Shown: positions 52,584 through 62,893, counted from the first letter of the stretch. The stretch is DNA of 64,000 nucleotides from Microbulbifer elongatus (GCF_021165935.1 NZ_CP088953.1:558001-622000), one strand, 5' to 3'. Numbers and translations: made by a program. The notes: generated by a model not told the origin, from the letters alone.

Positions 52584-54836
52584 ATGAATCATCTTTTCCG
52601 GGGGAAATTTCCCGTTTCCATCCTCGCTACCCTGATCGCGGCCTCTGCCGCGCCTGCAGTGGCGCAGACCGCGCCGGAAGACATCGAGGAAGTGATTGTC
52701 ACCGCGCAAAAGCGCTCCCAGTCCATCGTGGACGTGCCGGTAACCATCAGCAGCCTGGATGGGGATACCCTGGAAGCGCTGGGTATCGACCGCTTCGACA
52801 CCCTGTCGGATATGGTGCCCGGCCTGGTGGTGCAGCAGCAGAGCGTCAACAACAACGGCTATGTGATCCGCGGTCTCACCTCGGACGACGGCAGCGCGCC
52901 AGGTGCCGCGCGGGTTTCGGTGTACCTGAACGGCACCGATGTGTCGCGCTCCCGCGCCTCCTACTTTGAGGTGTACGACATGGAGCGTATCGAGGTGGTG
53001 AAGGGCCCTCAGGCCACCCTGTTCGGCACCGCGGCCTCCATCGGCGCCATGAGTTTTATCACCGCAAAGCCCCAGCAGGAATTCGCCTCGTCCCTGACGG
53101 TGGCAGCGGGCAACTTCGACATGCAGAAAGTCGAGGGCATGGTGACCGGCGGTAATGACACGGTCCAGGGGCGCGTGGCCTTTACCAGCCGCGAGCGCGC
53201 CGGGTACGTGAAAAATACCAGCGACGAGGCAGATCTGAATGGCTATGAACGCCAGGCGTTTCGCCCGAGCCTGCGCATCACCCCCAGCGACGATCTGACC
53301 ATTGACCTGGTCTACAACCACGATGAAGCCACCGATCCCGGTACTGCGTTTGTCAGCCGCGAGCTGCTGTTCACCGACAACGCCGCCCTCAGTGTGCCGG
53401 ACAATAACGTACTGGGCATGAACGACGTGGGTGTGGACCGCACCGTAAGCGATTTCAATGCGACGGTCAGCTGGGACCTGAACGACCAGCTCGCGCTCAC
53501 CTATATCGGCGCACAGCGCGATTACGACTCTCTGGAAGCCTTCGACGCTGACGGCACCGGGTTTGAGATGCTGAACTTTTCCGAAGACGCCACCGGTGAC
53601 CAGACCAGCCACGAACTGCGCCTGAATTTCAGCGGTGACAAGATCAACGGCTTTGTCGGCGCCAGCTATTTCGCAGAAAGCGCGCAGCAATCGGTGGGTT
53701 ACGCCAGTGACGAAGGCACCTTCCTGAGCTGTTCCGGCGGTCTCGCCGCGGCTGGCATTGCCGGCTGCAACGCCGATACTACCGCCCTGCTCACTGGTGG
53801 CGCAGTATCTGAGCTGCTGTATGAAAGCGAGTTCACCAACACCGCCGACAACAGCAACCTCAACCTGTTCGCGGACGTCGCCTATCAGATCAGCCCGCGT
53901 CTCGAGGCCACCGCCGGCGTACGACTGGTGCAGGAAGAGCGCGAGTCCGGTTATGTCAGCACCCTGCCCAATTCCATGCTGCTCGCAGCTCTGGGCATCG
54001 ACAGCGACCTTTTCTTCGGCCTGCTGCCCAACACCGATGGCATCCTCATTCAGGGGGATACCGACAACTCCGCCGTGCTGCCGCGCTTCAACCTGCTCTA
54101 CAGCGTCAGCGACAACATGAATGTTTACGGCACCGTATCCCGCGGCGAGCGCTCTGAAATTGTGGATATGTCCTCCGGTAGCGAAAGCATTCTGCCTTCA
54201 GAGGAGATCGACAACTACGAGCTGGGTATCAAGGGGCGCCTGGGCGATACACCACTGGATTACACCCTGGCGGCTTTCTACCAGAATTACGAAAATTTCC
54301 AGGTCAACGTGGTGGATCAGGAAAGCGGCCAGAGCCGCACGGAAAATGCGGGCTCCGCGACCAACACCGGTCTGGAAGCGGAACTGCGCTGGTACCCCAC
54401 CGATCAGCTGCAGGTCCTGGCCAACGCCGCGTGGATTGATGCGGGTATTGATGACGATTCCGGCAACGGGACCTATGCGGGCAACCAGTTCCGCCTGCAG
54501 CCGGAGCTGACCGCCGCACTGGGTTACGTGTATGAAAGACCGATCAATAGCGCACTGCTGTTCACCAGCAGCGGCAACTGGAGTTATCGCTCTTCCGTCT
54601 ACTTCGATATCGCCAATCAGTACGAAGAAGATGCAGTGGATCTGCTGAGTCTGCGCGCGGGCATTGCCGCCAGTGATCGCAACTGGGCACTTACGCTGGC
54701 GGCCAGCAATCTGCTGGACGAGGAGTACATCATGGACGCGGGTAATACCGGCGGCGCCTTCGGCTTCCCCACCTACATCGAGGGTGCACCCCGTATGGTC
54801 AGTGTGGAATTCAACAAGCGTTTCGGCGCATTCTGA
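52584..54836 (+). CDS. TonB-dependent outer-membrane receptor
   Basis: The 750-residue protein has a signal peptide (AAPAVAQT), TonB-box-like EEVIVTAQKR (35-44), plug domain with RISVYLNGTDV-like and VVKGPQATLFGTAASIGAMS, and a beta-barrel ending in SVEFNKRFGAF with terminal Phe. It imports a siderophore, carbohydrate or other large ligand; the ligand is unknown. Unlike many receptors it has no adjacent transport genes. Confidence 0.93.
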   Translation: MNHLFRGKFPVSILATLIAASAAPAVAQTAPEDIEEVIVTAQKRSQSIVDVPVTISSLDGDTLEALGIDRFDTLSDMVPGLVVQQQSVNNNGYVIRGLTSDDGSAPGAARVSVYLNGTDVSRSRASYFEVYDMERIEVVKGPQATLFGTAASIGAMSFITAKPQQEFASSLTVAAGNFDMQKVEGMVTGGNDTVQGRVAFTSRERAGYVKNTSDEADLNGYERQAFRPSLRITPSDDLTIDLVYNHDEATDPGTAFVSRELLFTDNAALSVPDNNVLGMNDVGVDRTVSDFNATVSWDLNDQLALTYIGAQRDYDSLEAFDADGTGFEMLNFSEDATGDQTSHELRLNFSGDKINGFVGASYFAESAQQSVGYASDEGTFLSCSGGLAAAGIAGCNADTTALLTGGAVSELLYESEFTNTADNSNLNLFADVAYQISPRLEATAGVRLVQEERESGYVSTLPNSMLLAALGIDSDLFFGLLPNTDGILIQGDTDNSAVLPRFNLLYSVSDNMNVYGTVSRGERSEIVDMSSGSESILPSEEIDNYELGIKGRLGDTPLDYTLAAFYQNYENFQVNVVDQESGQSRTENAGSATNTGLEAELRWYPTDQLQVLANAAWIDAGIDDDSGNGTYAGNQFRLQPELTAALGYVYERPINSALLFTSSGNWSYRSSVYFDIANQYEEDAVDLLSLRAGIAASDRNWALTLAASNLLDEEYIMDAGNTGGAFGFPTYIEGAPRMVSVEFNKRFGAF

Positions 54837-54872
54837 TTCCCTGTCTGGCGGAGTCCAGACGCCAGACCACAA

Positions 54873-54902
54873 AAAAGCCAGCACCCCGGTGCTGGCTTTT
54901 TG
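54873..54902. terminator. Bidirectional terminator after the TonB receptor
   Basis: AGCCAGCACC-CC-GGTGCTGGCT lies between A and T runs and serves both the receptor gene and the convergent phoD gene. Confidence 0.88.
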
Positions 54903-54935
54903 CGTTTGTGACAGAATAAATTGCTGATCGGGAAG

Positions 54936-56624
54936 CTACACCAGTTTGTGTGTCACCCGGTGGCTGTCGACCTCGGCAAACTCGGTGCTGTCGATATTGT
55001 CGATATATTTCCACTCCGCCTCGACACCATCGCGGCGGAAGGTGAGCGCCATAAAACCCCGCTGGTGCAGGTTGCAGTACTGCAGATCATCCACCAGCAC
55101 CGACATGCCCCGCGCCAGCTCTTTCGCGGACCGTTCATCCAGTTTCAGATAGGTTTCCATACCCGGCGAAGTCACGCTGGGGGTTCCGAACTCGAGGCCC
55201 ACCATGCGGCCATCGTTGTCTTTCAGGTGGTTATACCAGGCGTTGTGCGTATCCCCCGCGACCACTACCAGATTCTTACCCTGCTCGCGCACCTGCTGGT
55301 ACAGGGTTTCCCGCTCTACCGCATAGCCGTCCCAGGCATCGAGGTTGTAGGGCACCGCATTCTGTAAACGCTGTAGCTGCTGTTCGCTGAGCTGCTCACC
55401 GCGCAGGCTTGCGGCTTTCAGTCCAATCAGCTCCGCGGTCAGGTTTTTGTCTCCGCCACGGTAGAAGCTGGTCATCAGCTCCACCGGCAAATGCATACGG
55501 CCCATCAGTACCTGCTGGCCCAGTACCTGCCAGTGCCCATTGGACCGGGCCAGTGTCTTGCGCAGCCATTTGCGCTGTTCCTCCCCCAACAGGGTGCGGC
55601 TTGGACTCGCCACATCCAGACTGAATGCGCGGGTATCAAAATTCCCTTTCTCGTCCATGTAGTTGGCAAACTGCAATTGCTGATCGCGACCGATCACCCG
55701 GGTGTCCAGCATATGCAGATCCAGCAGATCACCAAACTGGAAGCTGCGGTAAATCTGGGGATTGGTCTCACCCATGGGTGGGCGGATGGGCAACCACTCG
55801 TAGTACGCCTGCACCGCGGCAGCGCGGCGGGAATAGAAATCCCCTTCATCGGCACTGTGGTTTTCGGCACCGTCTTTCCAGGTGTCGTTGGTCACCTCGT
55901 GGTCGTCCCACACCGCAATAAACGGCGCGGCGGCGTGCAGTGCCTGCAGGCCGGCATCGGTGCGATAGAGTGCGTAGCGTTTGCGGTAATCCGTCAGCGT
56001 CAGGATCTCGCCGCTGTTGTCTTGCGGCAGCGCGCGGCCGATCTTTGCGGCGTTCTGCGTGGCGTAGCCGCCATCGCCGTATTCGTAGATGTAATCACCA
56101 AGGTGCAGTACCGCATCCCAGTCATCCGCCTGGGCGGCCAGCTGATACACATTGAAATAGCCCGCGGGATAATTTGAGCAGGAGAAAATCGCCAGTTTTA
56201 CCTGGTCGACACCGTGCTCCGGCAGAGTTTTGGTGCGACCGACCGGGCTCTGTTCACTAGCACCGCTAAAGCGATAGTAATAACGGGTATCCGGCTTTAG
56301 GCCGCGCACATCCACCTTGGCGGTATAGTCCCGGGCCAGGTTGGTTTCCACGGTGCCGGCACGCAGTACGCGGGTAAAGCCCGCGTCTTCCGCCAGCTCC
56401 CAGGTAATTTTTATCGGACCGGTGGGATTGGCATCCAGCGGTGTCGCCCGCGTCCATAAGATCACCGCGTCGTGCAGGGGATCACCACTGGCCACGCCGT
56501 AATCAAAGGAAATGTTGGACGGTAATTCCGGCCGGCTCATGGCCTGCAGTGGTGTGGATACGGCAACACTGCCGGTAGTGGCCAACGCAGCCTTGATAAA
56601 GCTGCGGCGCTTGAGATTAGTCAC
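54936..56624 (-). CDS. phoD: PhoD-type alkaline phosphatase / phosphodiesterase
   Basis: The 562-residue protein has a twin-arginine signal (NLKRRSFIKAALATTG), a PhoD N-terminal Ig-like domain (FDYGVASGDPLHDAVILWTR) and a metallophosphatase domain with FSCSNYPAGYFN, LHLGDYIYEYGDGGY, VWDDHEVTNDTW and VVAGDTHNAW, the Fe/Ca ligands. It is exported folded to hydrolyse phosphoesters. GTG 56,624 follows AAGGGAG. Confidence 0.95.
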   Translation of the reverse strand: MTNLKRRSFIKAALATTGSVAVSTPLQAMSRPELPSNISFDYGVASGDPLHDAVILWTRATPLDANPTGPIKITWELAEDAGFTRVLRAGTVETNLARDYTAKVDVRGLKPDTRYYYRFSGASEQSPVGRTKTLPEHGVDQVKLAIFSCSNYPAGYFNVYQLAAQADDWDAVLHLGDYIYEYGDGGYATQNAAKIGRALPQDNSGEILTLTDYRKRYALYRTDAGLQALHAAAPFIAVWDDHEVTNDTWKDGAENHSADEGDFYSRRAAAVQAYYEWLPIRPPMGETNPQIYRSFQFGDLLDLHMLDTRVIGRDQQLQFANYMDEKGNFDTRAFSLDVASPSRTLLGEEQRKWLRKTLARSNGHWQVLGQQVLMGRMHLPVELMTSFYRGGDKNLTAELIGLKAASLRGEQLSEQQLQRLQNAVPYNLDAWDGYAVERETLYQQVREQGKNLVVVAGDTHNAWYNHLKDNDGRMVGLEFGTPSVTSPGMETYLKLDERSAKELARGMSVLVDDLQYCNLHQRGFMALTFRRDGVEAEWKYIDNIDSTEFAEVDSHRVTHKLV

Positions 56625-56723
56625 GATGACGGCTCCCTTGTGAAGAAATCTGGCCCGCCAGCCTAACGTGACTTTATGACAGAAAAGGAAAAGTACTGCG
56701 ACAAATGCCCCGGGCGCTGCGGT

Positions 56724-57809
56724 CTACTCGTCAATATTCAACACAATCTTACCCACAGAGCGGCCACAGCGCAGCTGTTCGATGGCCGCATGGGCCTGAG
56801 TGAAAGAGAAGGCATGCCCGATATGGGGCGCCGGTAAACCGAGTGCCGCACACCCTTCCAGCAGCTCGTCAAACAATGCCTGCTCCTGCCACAACCAGAT
56901 CAGATTGAAGGCCAGCACCGCGCGGTTGCTGCTGATCATATCCATCACATCGTAGCGGGGACGCCGCAAGTATCGCCAGGCGGCTTTGAGCCAGTTGGGC
57001 CTGTCACCGGGGGTGAACTCTGCGGCTCCAAATACGACAAGGCGACCGGTTGGCGAGAGCGCGGCAAAAGACTGCTTCTGAATCTCTCCGCCGATGCCGT
57101 CGAGCACGCAGTGCAACGGCCGCCCGTCGAGCCGCTGCTGCAACTGATGGGCGAAGTCTTGCCCGCGCACAATAATTTCATCGAAGCCCTGCTGAGCCAG
57201 AAATTGTCGCTTGCTTTCAGAGCTGACGGTGCCAATGGGGTTTGCTCCCATCTGTCTGGCCATGCGCATCGCCTGCAGACCGACACCGCCGGCGGCGCTC
57301 TGCACCAGTACCTGTCGCCCGGATTTGACCGCACCGAGATGTGTCAGTGCGTAGTAGGCGGTGAGGCTTTGCGCGGGAAACGCGGCGCCCTCGGCAAAGC
57401 GCCAGCGGTCGGGAAGTCGCCGGCAGTGTTGCGGCGGCACATCCACCACGGTGGCGTAGCCGCCAAAACGGGTACAGCCGTAAATACGATCGCCCACCCG
57501 CAAATCTGTATTCGCCGTTGCACCCACCTGCGTGACGACGCCGGCAAATTCCAGCCCCGGAATAAAGCTGCCCTTGGGCGTAGCCGAGTAAAGCCCGGTC
57601 AGGGCGAAAATATCCGCGAAGTTCAGCCCCACCGCGCGCACCGTGACCCGAATGTGCTCCCCGTGTAACGCATCCAGTGGCTCCTCCCGCAGGGTCAGGT
57701 TGCTGATGGCACCAGCCTTGTCGGTGCGCCATACCTTTCTTACTGCAGGACTTTTTGCAGATGCTGATGCAGGTGGTGATACCGGGATCTTGTGGTGGGC
57801 CTTTTCCAT
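56724..57809 (-). CDS. Medium-chain dehydrogenase/reductase (zinc-less quinone-oxidoreductase type)
   Basis: The 361-residue protein has LREEPLDALHGEHIRVTVRA and VGLNFADIFALTGLYSATPK, then PGLEFAGVV, and the nucleotide-binding VLVQSAAGGVGLQAMRMARQ. It lacks the cysteine-rich structural zinc lobe and resembles VAT-1/quinone oxidoreductases. The substrate is unknown. It is divergent from the SOS operon. Confidence 0.9.
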   Translation of the reverse strand: MEKAHHKIPVSPPASASAKSPAVRKVWRTDKAGAISNLTLREEPLDALHGEHIRVTVRAVGLNFADIFALTGLYSATPKGSFIPGLEFAGVVTQVGATANTDLRVGDRIYGCTRFGGYATVVDVPPQHCRRLPDRWRFAEGAAFPAQSLTAYYALTHLGAVKSGRQVLVQSAAGGVGLQAMRMARQMGANPIGTVSSESKRQFLAQQGFDEIIVRGQDFAHQLQQRLDGRPLHCVLDGIGGEIQKQSFAALSPTGRLVVFGAAEFTPGDRPNWLKAAWRYLRRPRYDVMDMISSNRAVLAFNLIWLWQEQALFDELLEGCAALGLPAPHIGHAFSFTQAHAAIEQLRCGRSVGKIVLNIDE

Positions 57810-57920
57810 GGGCAGTCCTGTCTGTTGCGTCAGCGGGCAGCCTACCGGGCAATCCGACTATTCGCCAGCGGGCTATCCGTGACCGCTGTGACCGCAATGG
57901 CCAGCCAGTCGCACCCGGGT

Positions 57921-57956
57921 TTGTTCCGTCTCCGCCCATGCTGTATAACCATACAG
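57921..57956 (+). promoter_or_regulatory. SOS promoter: LexA box over the -10
   Basis: CTGTATAACCATACAG (57,941-57,956) is a CTG-N10-CAG LexA box. It overlaps TATAAC (57,944-57,949), which is 17 nt from TTGTTC (57,921-57,926), a standard sigma-70 promoter. The start codon of the nuclease gene is 31 nt further on. Confidence 0.85.
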
Positions 57957-57986
57957 CACCGAACCGCCCGAGTACCCGACTCCCCT

Positions 57987-59648
57987 ATGGCCGACCCCGT
58001 TGAACTGGCACCGGATTATTACCTCAGCAACTTCCACTCACTGGTGGATTTTGTGGTGTCCCGTTATGGGAAGTTGCTGTCCCAAGAGGAACAGTGCTTT
58101 TACCAGACCTTTCGGCAGCTGCAGCCCGACAGTCAGCGGCTGTATGTACGACTGCTGTCGCGCAAGGGGGTACCTTCTTCCATTGGCGCCCTGTTCCGGC
58201 AACACAGACTGACGTACACCGAGATCGGCGATGTGCCCGCAGCGGTGGATGAACTGGCCAGCGCCCGCCTACTGACCCGCGATCCGGCGCTGCCGCTGGA
58301 TGAGCTGTTGCCACTGTTCACCAAAAGCGAACTCCTGAACCACAGCCTGGAGCCGCTGCCGAAGGCCCTGAAGCGCCCCGCCCTGGAACAGGCCCTGCTG
58401 GAGCAGGACCACGCGACGATCCAGCAGCGGTTGATGAAAGAACCCTTACTGGCGGTTCAGGCGGAACAATGCTTCGCCACCTTCAAGCTGCTGTTTTTCG
58501 GCAACCTGAATCAGGATCTCACCGACTATGTCCTGCGCGACCTGGGATTGTTCCGCTACGAAACCTATCCACTGGAACGGGCACAGCTGCCGTTTCAGAC
58601 ACGCGTACAGATCGAGCAGCACCTGCGTTACTACCAGTGTCTGCGGGATGCGGAAGAGGCACTGGGGGCGGATGCCAATGCCATCACTACGCTGGCCACC
58701 CAGTTACCGGCGGGCATCGACGGCGACAACACCCTGCAGCGGCGCCTGGACCGGTTGCGCCTGACACTGGCGCGACAGCTGGAACGATTTGACGCTCTGG
58801 AAGATGCCGAGCAGCTGTACCGGCAGTGCCAGCGTCCACCGGCGCGGGAAAGACGCGCGCGCATTGCGGTGGCTCGCGGCGATACCGACACAGGCCTTTC
58901 CCTGTGCCGGGAAATACTCGCCAATCCCTACAACGAAGCAGAGCGAACCTTTGCCGAGAGTTTTGCCCATCGCACGGCGAAAAAGACCGACGCGGCCCAT
59001 CAGTGGCCCGCGCCAAGGCGGCACAGTCCGCTCACCGAAACCATTGCACTGGCACAAACCGGCGCGCGGGTCGAACTGCTGGCCGCCGAGCACCTGGCGC
59101 AGGTGGCGCCGGAAAGTCAGTGTCACTATGTGGAAAATACCCTGTTCAACGGCGTGCTGGGTCTCGCCATCTGGGATATTGTGTTCGCGCCGATTCCCGG
59201 CGCCTTTTTCAATCCCTTCCAGGTGGCACCCAGCGATTTCCGCACCGCGGATTTTTACTCACAGCGAAGCGACGCCTTCGCCCGGCGACTCTCCGAGTTT
59301 GAGAGTGGCCAACTGGCCCATTGGGTATGGCGGCACTTTCACGCAAAGCGCGGTATCGCCAACCCGCTGGTGCACTGGGAGGCGCTGCCCGAGCCACTGA
59401 TCCGACGCGCGCTGGAAAGAATTCCCACCGATCACTGGCTGGCGATTTTCCGCCGCCTGCTGGGCGATATTGCCCACCACCGCAGCGGCCTGCCGGATCT
59501 TATTCTGTTTCCCGGGTCCGGTGGCTACGAGCTGGTGGAAGTGAAAGGTCCCGGGGATCGCCTACAACAAAACCAGCAGCGCTGGCTGGCCTACTTTGCC
59601 AAACACCAGATTCCCCACCGGGTACTGCATGTGGAGTGGCAGCCTTGA
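57987..59648 (+). CDS. VRR-NUC domain nuclease (FAN1-like)
   Basis: The 553-residue protein has a helical N-terminal and middle region (TPR-like, with ADNAITTLATQLP and ARERRARIAVARGDTDTG) and a C-terminal VRR-NUC domain with GLPDLILFP (D504) and ELVEVKGPGDRLQQNQQRWL (E518, K520). In Pseudomonas FAN1 such proteins are structure-specific 5'-flap nucleases for crosslink repair. It is the first gene of an SOS operon; the stop overlaps the next start (TTGA). Confidence 0.92.
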   Translation: MADPVELAPDYYLSNFHSLVDFVVSRYGKLLSQEEQCFYQTFRQLQPDSQRLYVRLLSRKGVPSSIGALFRQHRLTYTEIGDVPAAVDELASARLLTRDPALPLDELLPLFTKSELLNHSLEPLPKALKRPALEQALLEQDHATIQQRLMKEPLLAVQAEQCFATFKLLFFGNLNQDLTDYVLRDLGLFRYETYPLERAQLPFQTRVQIEQHLRYYQCLRDAEEALGADANAITTLATQLPAGIDGDNTLQRRLDRLRLTLARQLERFDALEDAEQLYRQCQRPPARERRARIAVARGDTDTGLSLCREILANPYNEAERTFAESFAHRTAKKTDAAHQWPAPRRHSPLTETIALAQTGARVELLAAEHLAQVAPESQCHYVENTLFNGVLGLAIWDIVFAPIPGAFFNPFQVAPSDFRTADFYSQRSDAFARRLSEFESGQLAHWVWRHFHAKRGIANPLVHWEALPEPLIRRALERIPTDHWLAIFRRLLGDIAHHRSGLPDLILFPGSGGYELVEVKGPGDRLQQNQQRWLAYFAKHQIPHRVLHVEWQP

Positions 59649-62098
59649 GCGCGGAAAAAACAGCCTTGAACGAAGCGCTACCGGAAAAAATTCAGATTTC
59701 CGTGGGCGAGCTGGTGGATTTTGCCTGCCGCAGTGGCGACCTGGTATCCACCCTGTCCGGAGGACCCACCGCTCAGGAAGGCATTCGTGCACACCAGAAG
59801 CTGCAGAAAAAGCGCCCCGCGGGCAGTGAAGCGGAATATCCCCTGCAGGTGGAAATCGAACAGGACGGGCAATCGGTCGAACTCAACGGACGTGTGGATA
59901 TTCTCCATCCACAAGCGGATCTCCACCGCCCGCCGCAACTGGATGAAATCAAAACCACCTATGTGCCGCCACAAAAACTGCCGGATTCAAACCGCGCCTT
60001 GCACTGGGCGCAATTGAAAATATACGGATTCTGTTACGGCCTGCAGCAGCAGTTTTCCGACGATACGCCAGTGGCGCTGCAGATGCTCTGGCACAACCTC
60101 AAGGAAAAGAAAACCTACCCGGAGCTGCAGGAATTTTCCTGGGGCGAGCTGGCAACATTTTCCCGCGGGGCGCTTACCCGGTATCTGCAATGGCATCGAC
60201 GCTGGCAGGCGCATCGGCAAGCGGTATGCGCCTCGGCGAAGGCCCTGGAATTTCCATTCGGACGCTACCGTGACGGGCAACGCGCGCTGGCGGTAGCGGC
60301 CTACCGCTGTCTGCGCGATGGCGGTGAACTGGTGGCCGAGGCGCCCACCGGAATCGGCAAAACCATCAGCACCCTGTTTCCCGCGATAAAGGCGATGGGA
60401 GAAACGGGCCTCGATCAGCTGGTATATCTCACCGCAAAAAATTCCGGCCGCCAGGTGGTGCGGGAAACCGCAGGCCGACTGCATCAGCAGGGGCTGAAAC
60501 TTTCCGTGCTGGAACTGCAGGCCCGCGACAAGACCTGTGCCTGTAGCCTCGGGCTTTGCAGCCGCGACGAGGATGGTATCTGTCCACGCACCAAAGGATT
60601 CTATGATCGCCTGCCGGAAGCCCGTCAGGCACTGCTCGCACAACCGCTACTCACTCCTGAGGTGATCGCACAGGAAGCGGACCGATTCCAGCTGTGTCCG
60701 TTTGAACTCTCGCTGCAGATGCTGCCCTGGGCAGATCTGGTGGTGTGCGATTTTAATTATGTATTCGACCCTCTGGTGCAGATGCACAACCTGCGCGACA
60801 ACCGCCGCCGGCGTGCACTGCTGATCGACGAGGCACACAACCTCGGGGATCGCGCGCGCAGCATGTTCAGTGCACATCTGACACGCAGTGATAGCCGCCG
60901 CGCAGCGGCCGAGTGCAAAGGCTCGCACCCGAGCCTGCGCCGCGCGATACAGTCGCTGGTACGAGCGCTGGATAAATGGGTTATCGAGCAGCGGGAATCG
61001 CGAACGCGTCAAAGCCACCCGTCCGAGCCAGTGCCTGCAAAATCCGAACTGTGGATAAATCAGCTCGATGACCAGGTACCCGCTATCGTCAACACCGCGA
61101 TACAGAAAGTGCTGACGGTGGCCAACCAGCTGTGGGAGGCCGCACAACCGCCGCCGGACGCCATCGCCGACTGGCTGAAAAACCTGTTCCGTTTTCAGGC
61201 GATCGAACAACTGGCGGGTGAAGAACACCGCTATATCACCCGCGCGCAGCGCTCCAGCAATCCCGAGAGCCACTGGCAGGAACAGGAGCTCGAAATACTG
61301 TGTCTGAACGCCGCGAAATATTTACAGCAGGCTTACCGACTTTTTTACAGCGTGATCGTATTTTCCGCCACCCTGCGCCCGGCGCACTTTGTGTACCGCC
61401 AGCTGGGACTGCCGGCGGATGCGCCCTACCTGCAGTTGCCATCGCCGTTTCAGCCGGAGCAGCTGGGGCTGCTGGTGTGTCCTTATGTGGATACCCGTTA
61501 CCGCGCGCGCCAGGGCGCGACCAATACACTGGTGGATATGATCGGCCGCACCCTGCGCAGTCGCCCGGGTAACTACCTGGTATTTTTTCCGTCCTATCGT
61601 TTTCTACAAGAAGTCGCCACCGCCTTTAGCGAGCGCTTTCCGGAGGTTGCGCTGATACAGCAGGAAGCCGGCAGTTCGGAGCTGGATCACTTTCTCGCGC
61701 ATTTTCAGCCCGGCCGGGAAACCCTGGGGTTTGCGATTATGGGCGGTATTTTTGGCGAGGGCATTGATTACGTGGGTGAACAGCTGGTGGGAACCATTGT
61801 GGTGGGCACCGGCCTGCCGCAGGTCAATGAGGAACAGGAACTGCTGCGCAGCGCCAGTGCGGCGCGCGGAGAAAACGGTTTTGATATCGCCTACCGCTAC
61901 CCGGGCCTGACCCGCGTACTGCAAACTGCGGGGCGGGTGATCCGCAGCGAGCGCGACCGCGGCGTAGTCATTCTGGCAGACTACCGGTTTGCCGATGCGT
62001 TTTACCGCCACCTGTATCCCCAACACTGGCATCCCCGGATCTGCGACAATGGCGAGGCACTCAGTGCCGCACTCGATCAATTCTGGGAAACCCCTTAA
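59645..62098 (+). CDS. DinG/XPD-type helicase with Cas4-like N-terminal nuclease domain
   Basis: The 817-residue protein starts at TTG 59,645. The N-terminal 180 residues hold a PD-(D/E)xK-like core (NGRVDIL D85; LDEIKTTYVPP E101, K103). Then follow Walker A APTGIGKT (233-240), cysteines C298, C300, C305, C313 and C351 that suit a 4Fe-4S domain, DEAH (395-398), and motif VI QTAGRVIRSERDRG. It is predicted to be a 5'-3' iron-sulfur helicase fused to a nuclease, acting with the VRR-NUC protein. Confidence 0.9.
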   Translation: MSAEKTALNEALPEKIQISVGELVDFACRSGDLVSTLSGGPTAQEGIRAHQKLQKKRPAGSEAEYPLQVEIEQDGQSVELNGRVDILHPQADLHRPPQLDEIKTTYVPPQKLPDSNRALHWAQLKIYGFCYGLQQQFSDDTPVALQMLWHNLKEKKTYPELQEFSWGELATFSRGALTRYLQWHRRWQAHRQAVCASAKALEFPFGRYRDGQRALAVAAYRCLRDGGELVAEAPTGIGKTISTLFPAIKAMGETGLDQLVYLTAKNSGRQVVRETAGRLHQQGLKLSVLELQARDKTCACSLGLCSRDEDGICPRTKGFYDRLPEARQALLAQPLLTPEVIAQEADRFQLCPFELSLQMLPWADLVVCDFNYVFDPLVQMHNLRDNRRRRALLIDEAHNLGDRARSMFSAHLTRSDSRRAAAECKGSHPSLRRAIQSLVRALDKWVIEQRESRTRQSHPSEPVPAKSELWINQLDDQVPAIVNTAIQKVLTVANQLWEAAQPPPDAIADWLKNLFRFQAIEQLAGEEHRYITRAQRSSNPESHWQEQELEILCLNAAKYLQQAYRLFYSVIVFSATLRPAHFVYRQLGLPADAPYLQLPSPFQPEQLGLLVCPYVDTRYRARQGATNTLVDMIGRTLRSRPGNYLVFFPSYRFLQEVATAFSERFPEVALIQQEAGSSELDHFLAHFQPGRETLGFAIMGGIFGEGIDYVGEQLVGTIVVGTGLPQVNEEQELLRSASAARGENGFDIAYRYPGLTRVLQTAGRVIRSERDRGVVILADYRFADAFYRHLYPQHWHPRICDNGEALSAALDQFWETP

Positions 62099-62104
62099 TC
62101 CGCC

Positions 62105-62893
62105 ATGGTATTAGACCGAAAGTTTTATCGCCGCAGCCCCCACCAGCGCACCGAGCAGGATAGCGGGCAACGTGTGAGCTTTGTCGATGTGCGCAAGCGT
62201 TTCGACTTTCGCGGTATCAAGATCGGACGCTGGGTAACCGAGGCGGAAAAGGCCCGTGCCGCCGGACTGTTTTACGATGCGCTGGTGGATCTGATGACCA
62301 TTTTGCAGGGGCCGGAATTGCTGGTATCCCTGCGCGGCACCCTCGCCTTTCAGTACGGCAGTGGCGGTCGACCGGGTATATCCGCCCACTACGAAATCGG
62401 TTCGCGTACCTTTGCTCTGGCAAAAAATGCCGGCCCCGGCGCCATTGCCCACGAATGGTTTCACGCGCTGGATCACTATCTCTCGGACAAAGCCTTCAGC
62501 GATGCACCCGGCAATATGTTTGCCTCCGAAGCCTGGCTGCGCGACGCTACACCCATTCCTCATCCGATCAACGATCTGCTGTTTGCCTGCTTCCGCGCGG
62601 TGATGCTGGATGAAAGCGGGGAAAACCCCAGCGACCTGTTTCGCGCATCCAAGGCCGCAGACAAGGCCAACGGCTGCATCTATTACGCCGACCCCGCGGA
62701 AATGTGCGCGCGCGCGTTCGAGGCGTTTGTACAGGACGCGAGTATCTCCAATAATTTTCTGGTGGCGGGGACCAAGGCAACGGAAGAGGCGAAGATGGGG
62801 CTTTACCCCGGGGGAGCACAGCGGGAGCGGATCAACGCGGCCTTCCGCCGGTATTTTTCCGCACTGGGACGCGCACTTATTCAGTCCGCGTAG
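62105..62893 (+). CDS. CLCA_X family protein with HEWFH motif
   Basis: The 262-residue protein has an N-terminal segment FDFRGIKIGRWVTEAEKARA resembling LPD1-type polyvalent-protein domains, then AIAHEWFHALDHYLSD with HEWFH at 116-120 followed by D123 and H124, the HExxH zinc-peptidase pattern, and MCARAFEAFVQD later. Its function is unknown; it may be a metallopeptidase. It begins 6 nt after the helicase stop, so it belongs to the SOS operon. Confidence 0.8.
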   Translation: MVLDRKFYRRSPHQRTEQDSGQRVSFVDVRKRFDFRGIKIGRWVTEAEKARAAGLFYDALVDLMTILQGPELLVSLRGTLAFQYGSGGRPGISAHYEIGSRTFALAKNAGPGAIAHEWFHALDHYLSDKAFSDAPGNMFASEAWLRDATPIPHPINDLLFACFRAVMLDESGENPSDLFRASKAADKANGCIYYADPAEMCARAFEAFVQDASISNNFLVAGTKATEEAKMGLYPGGAQRERINAAFRRYFSALGRALIQSA

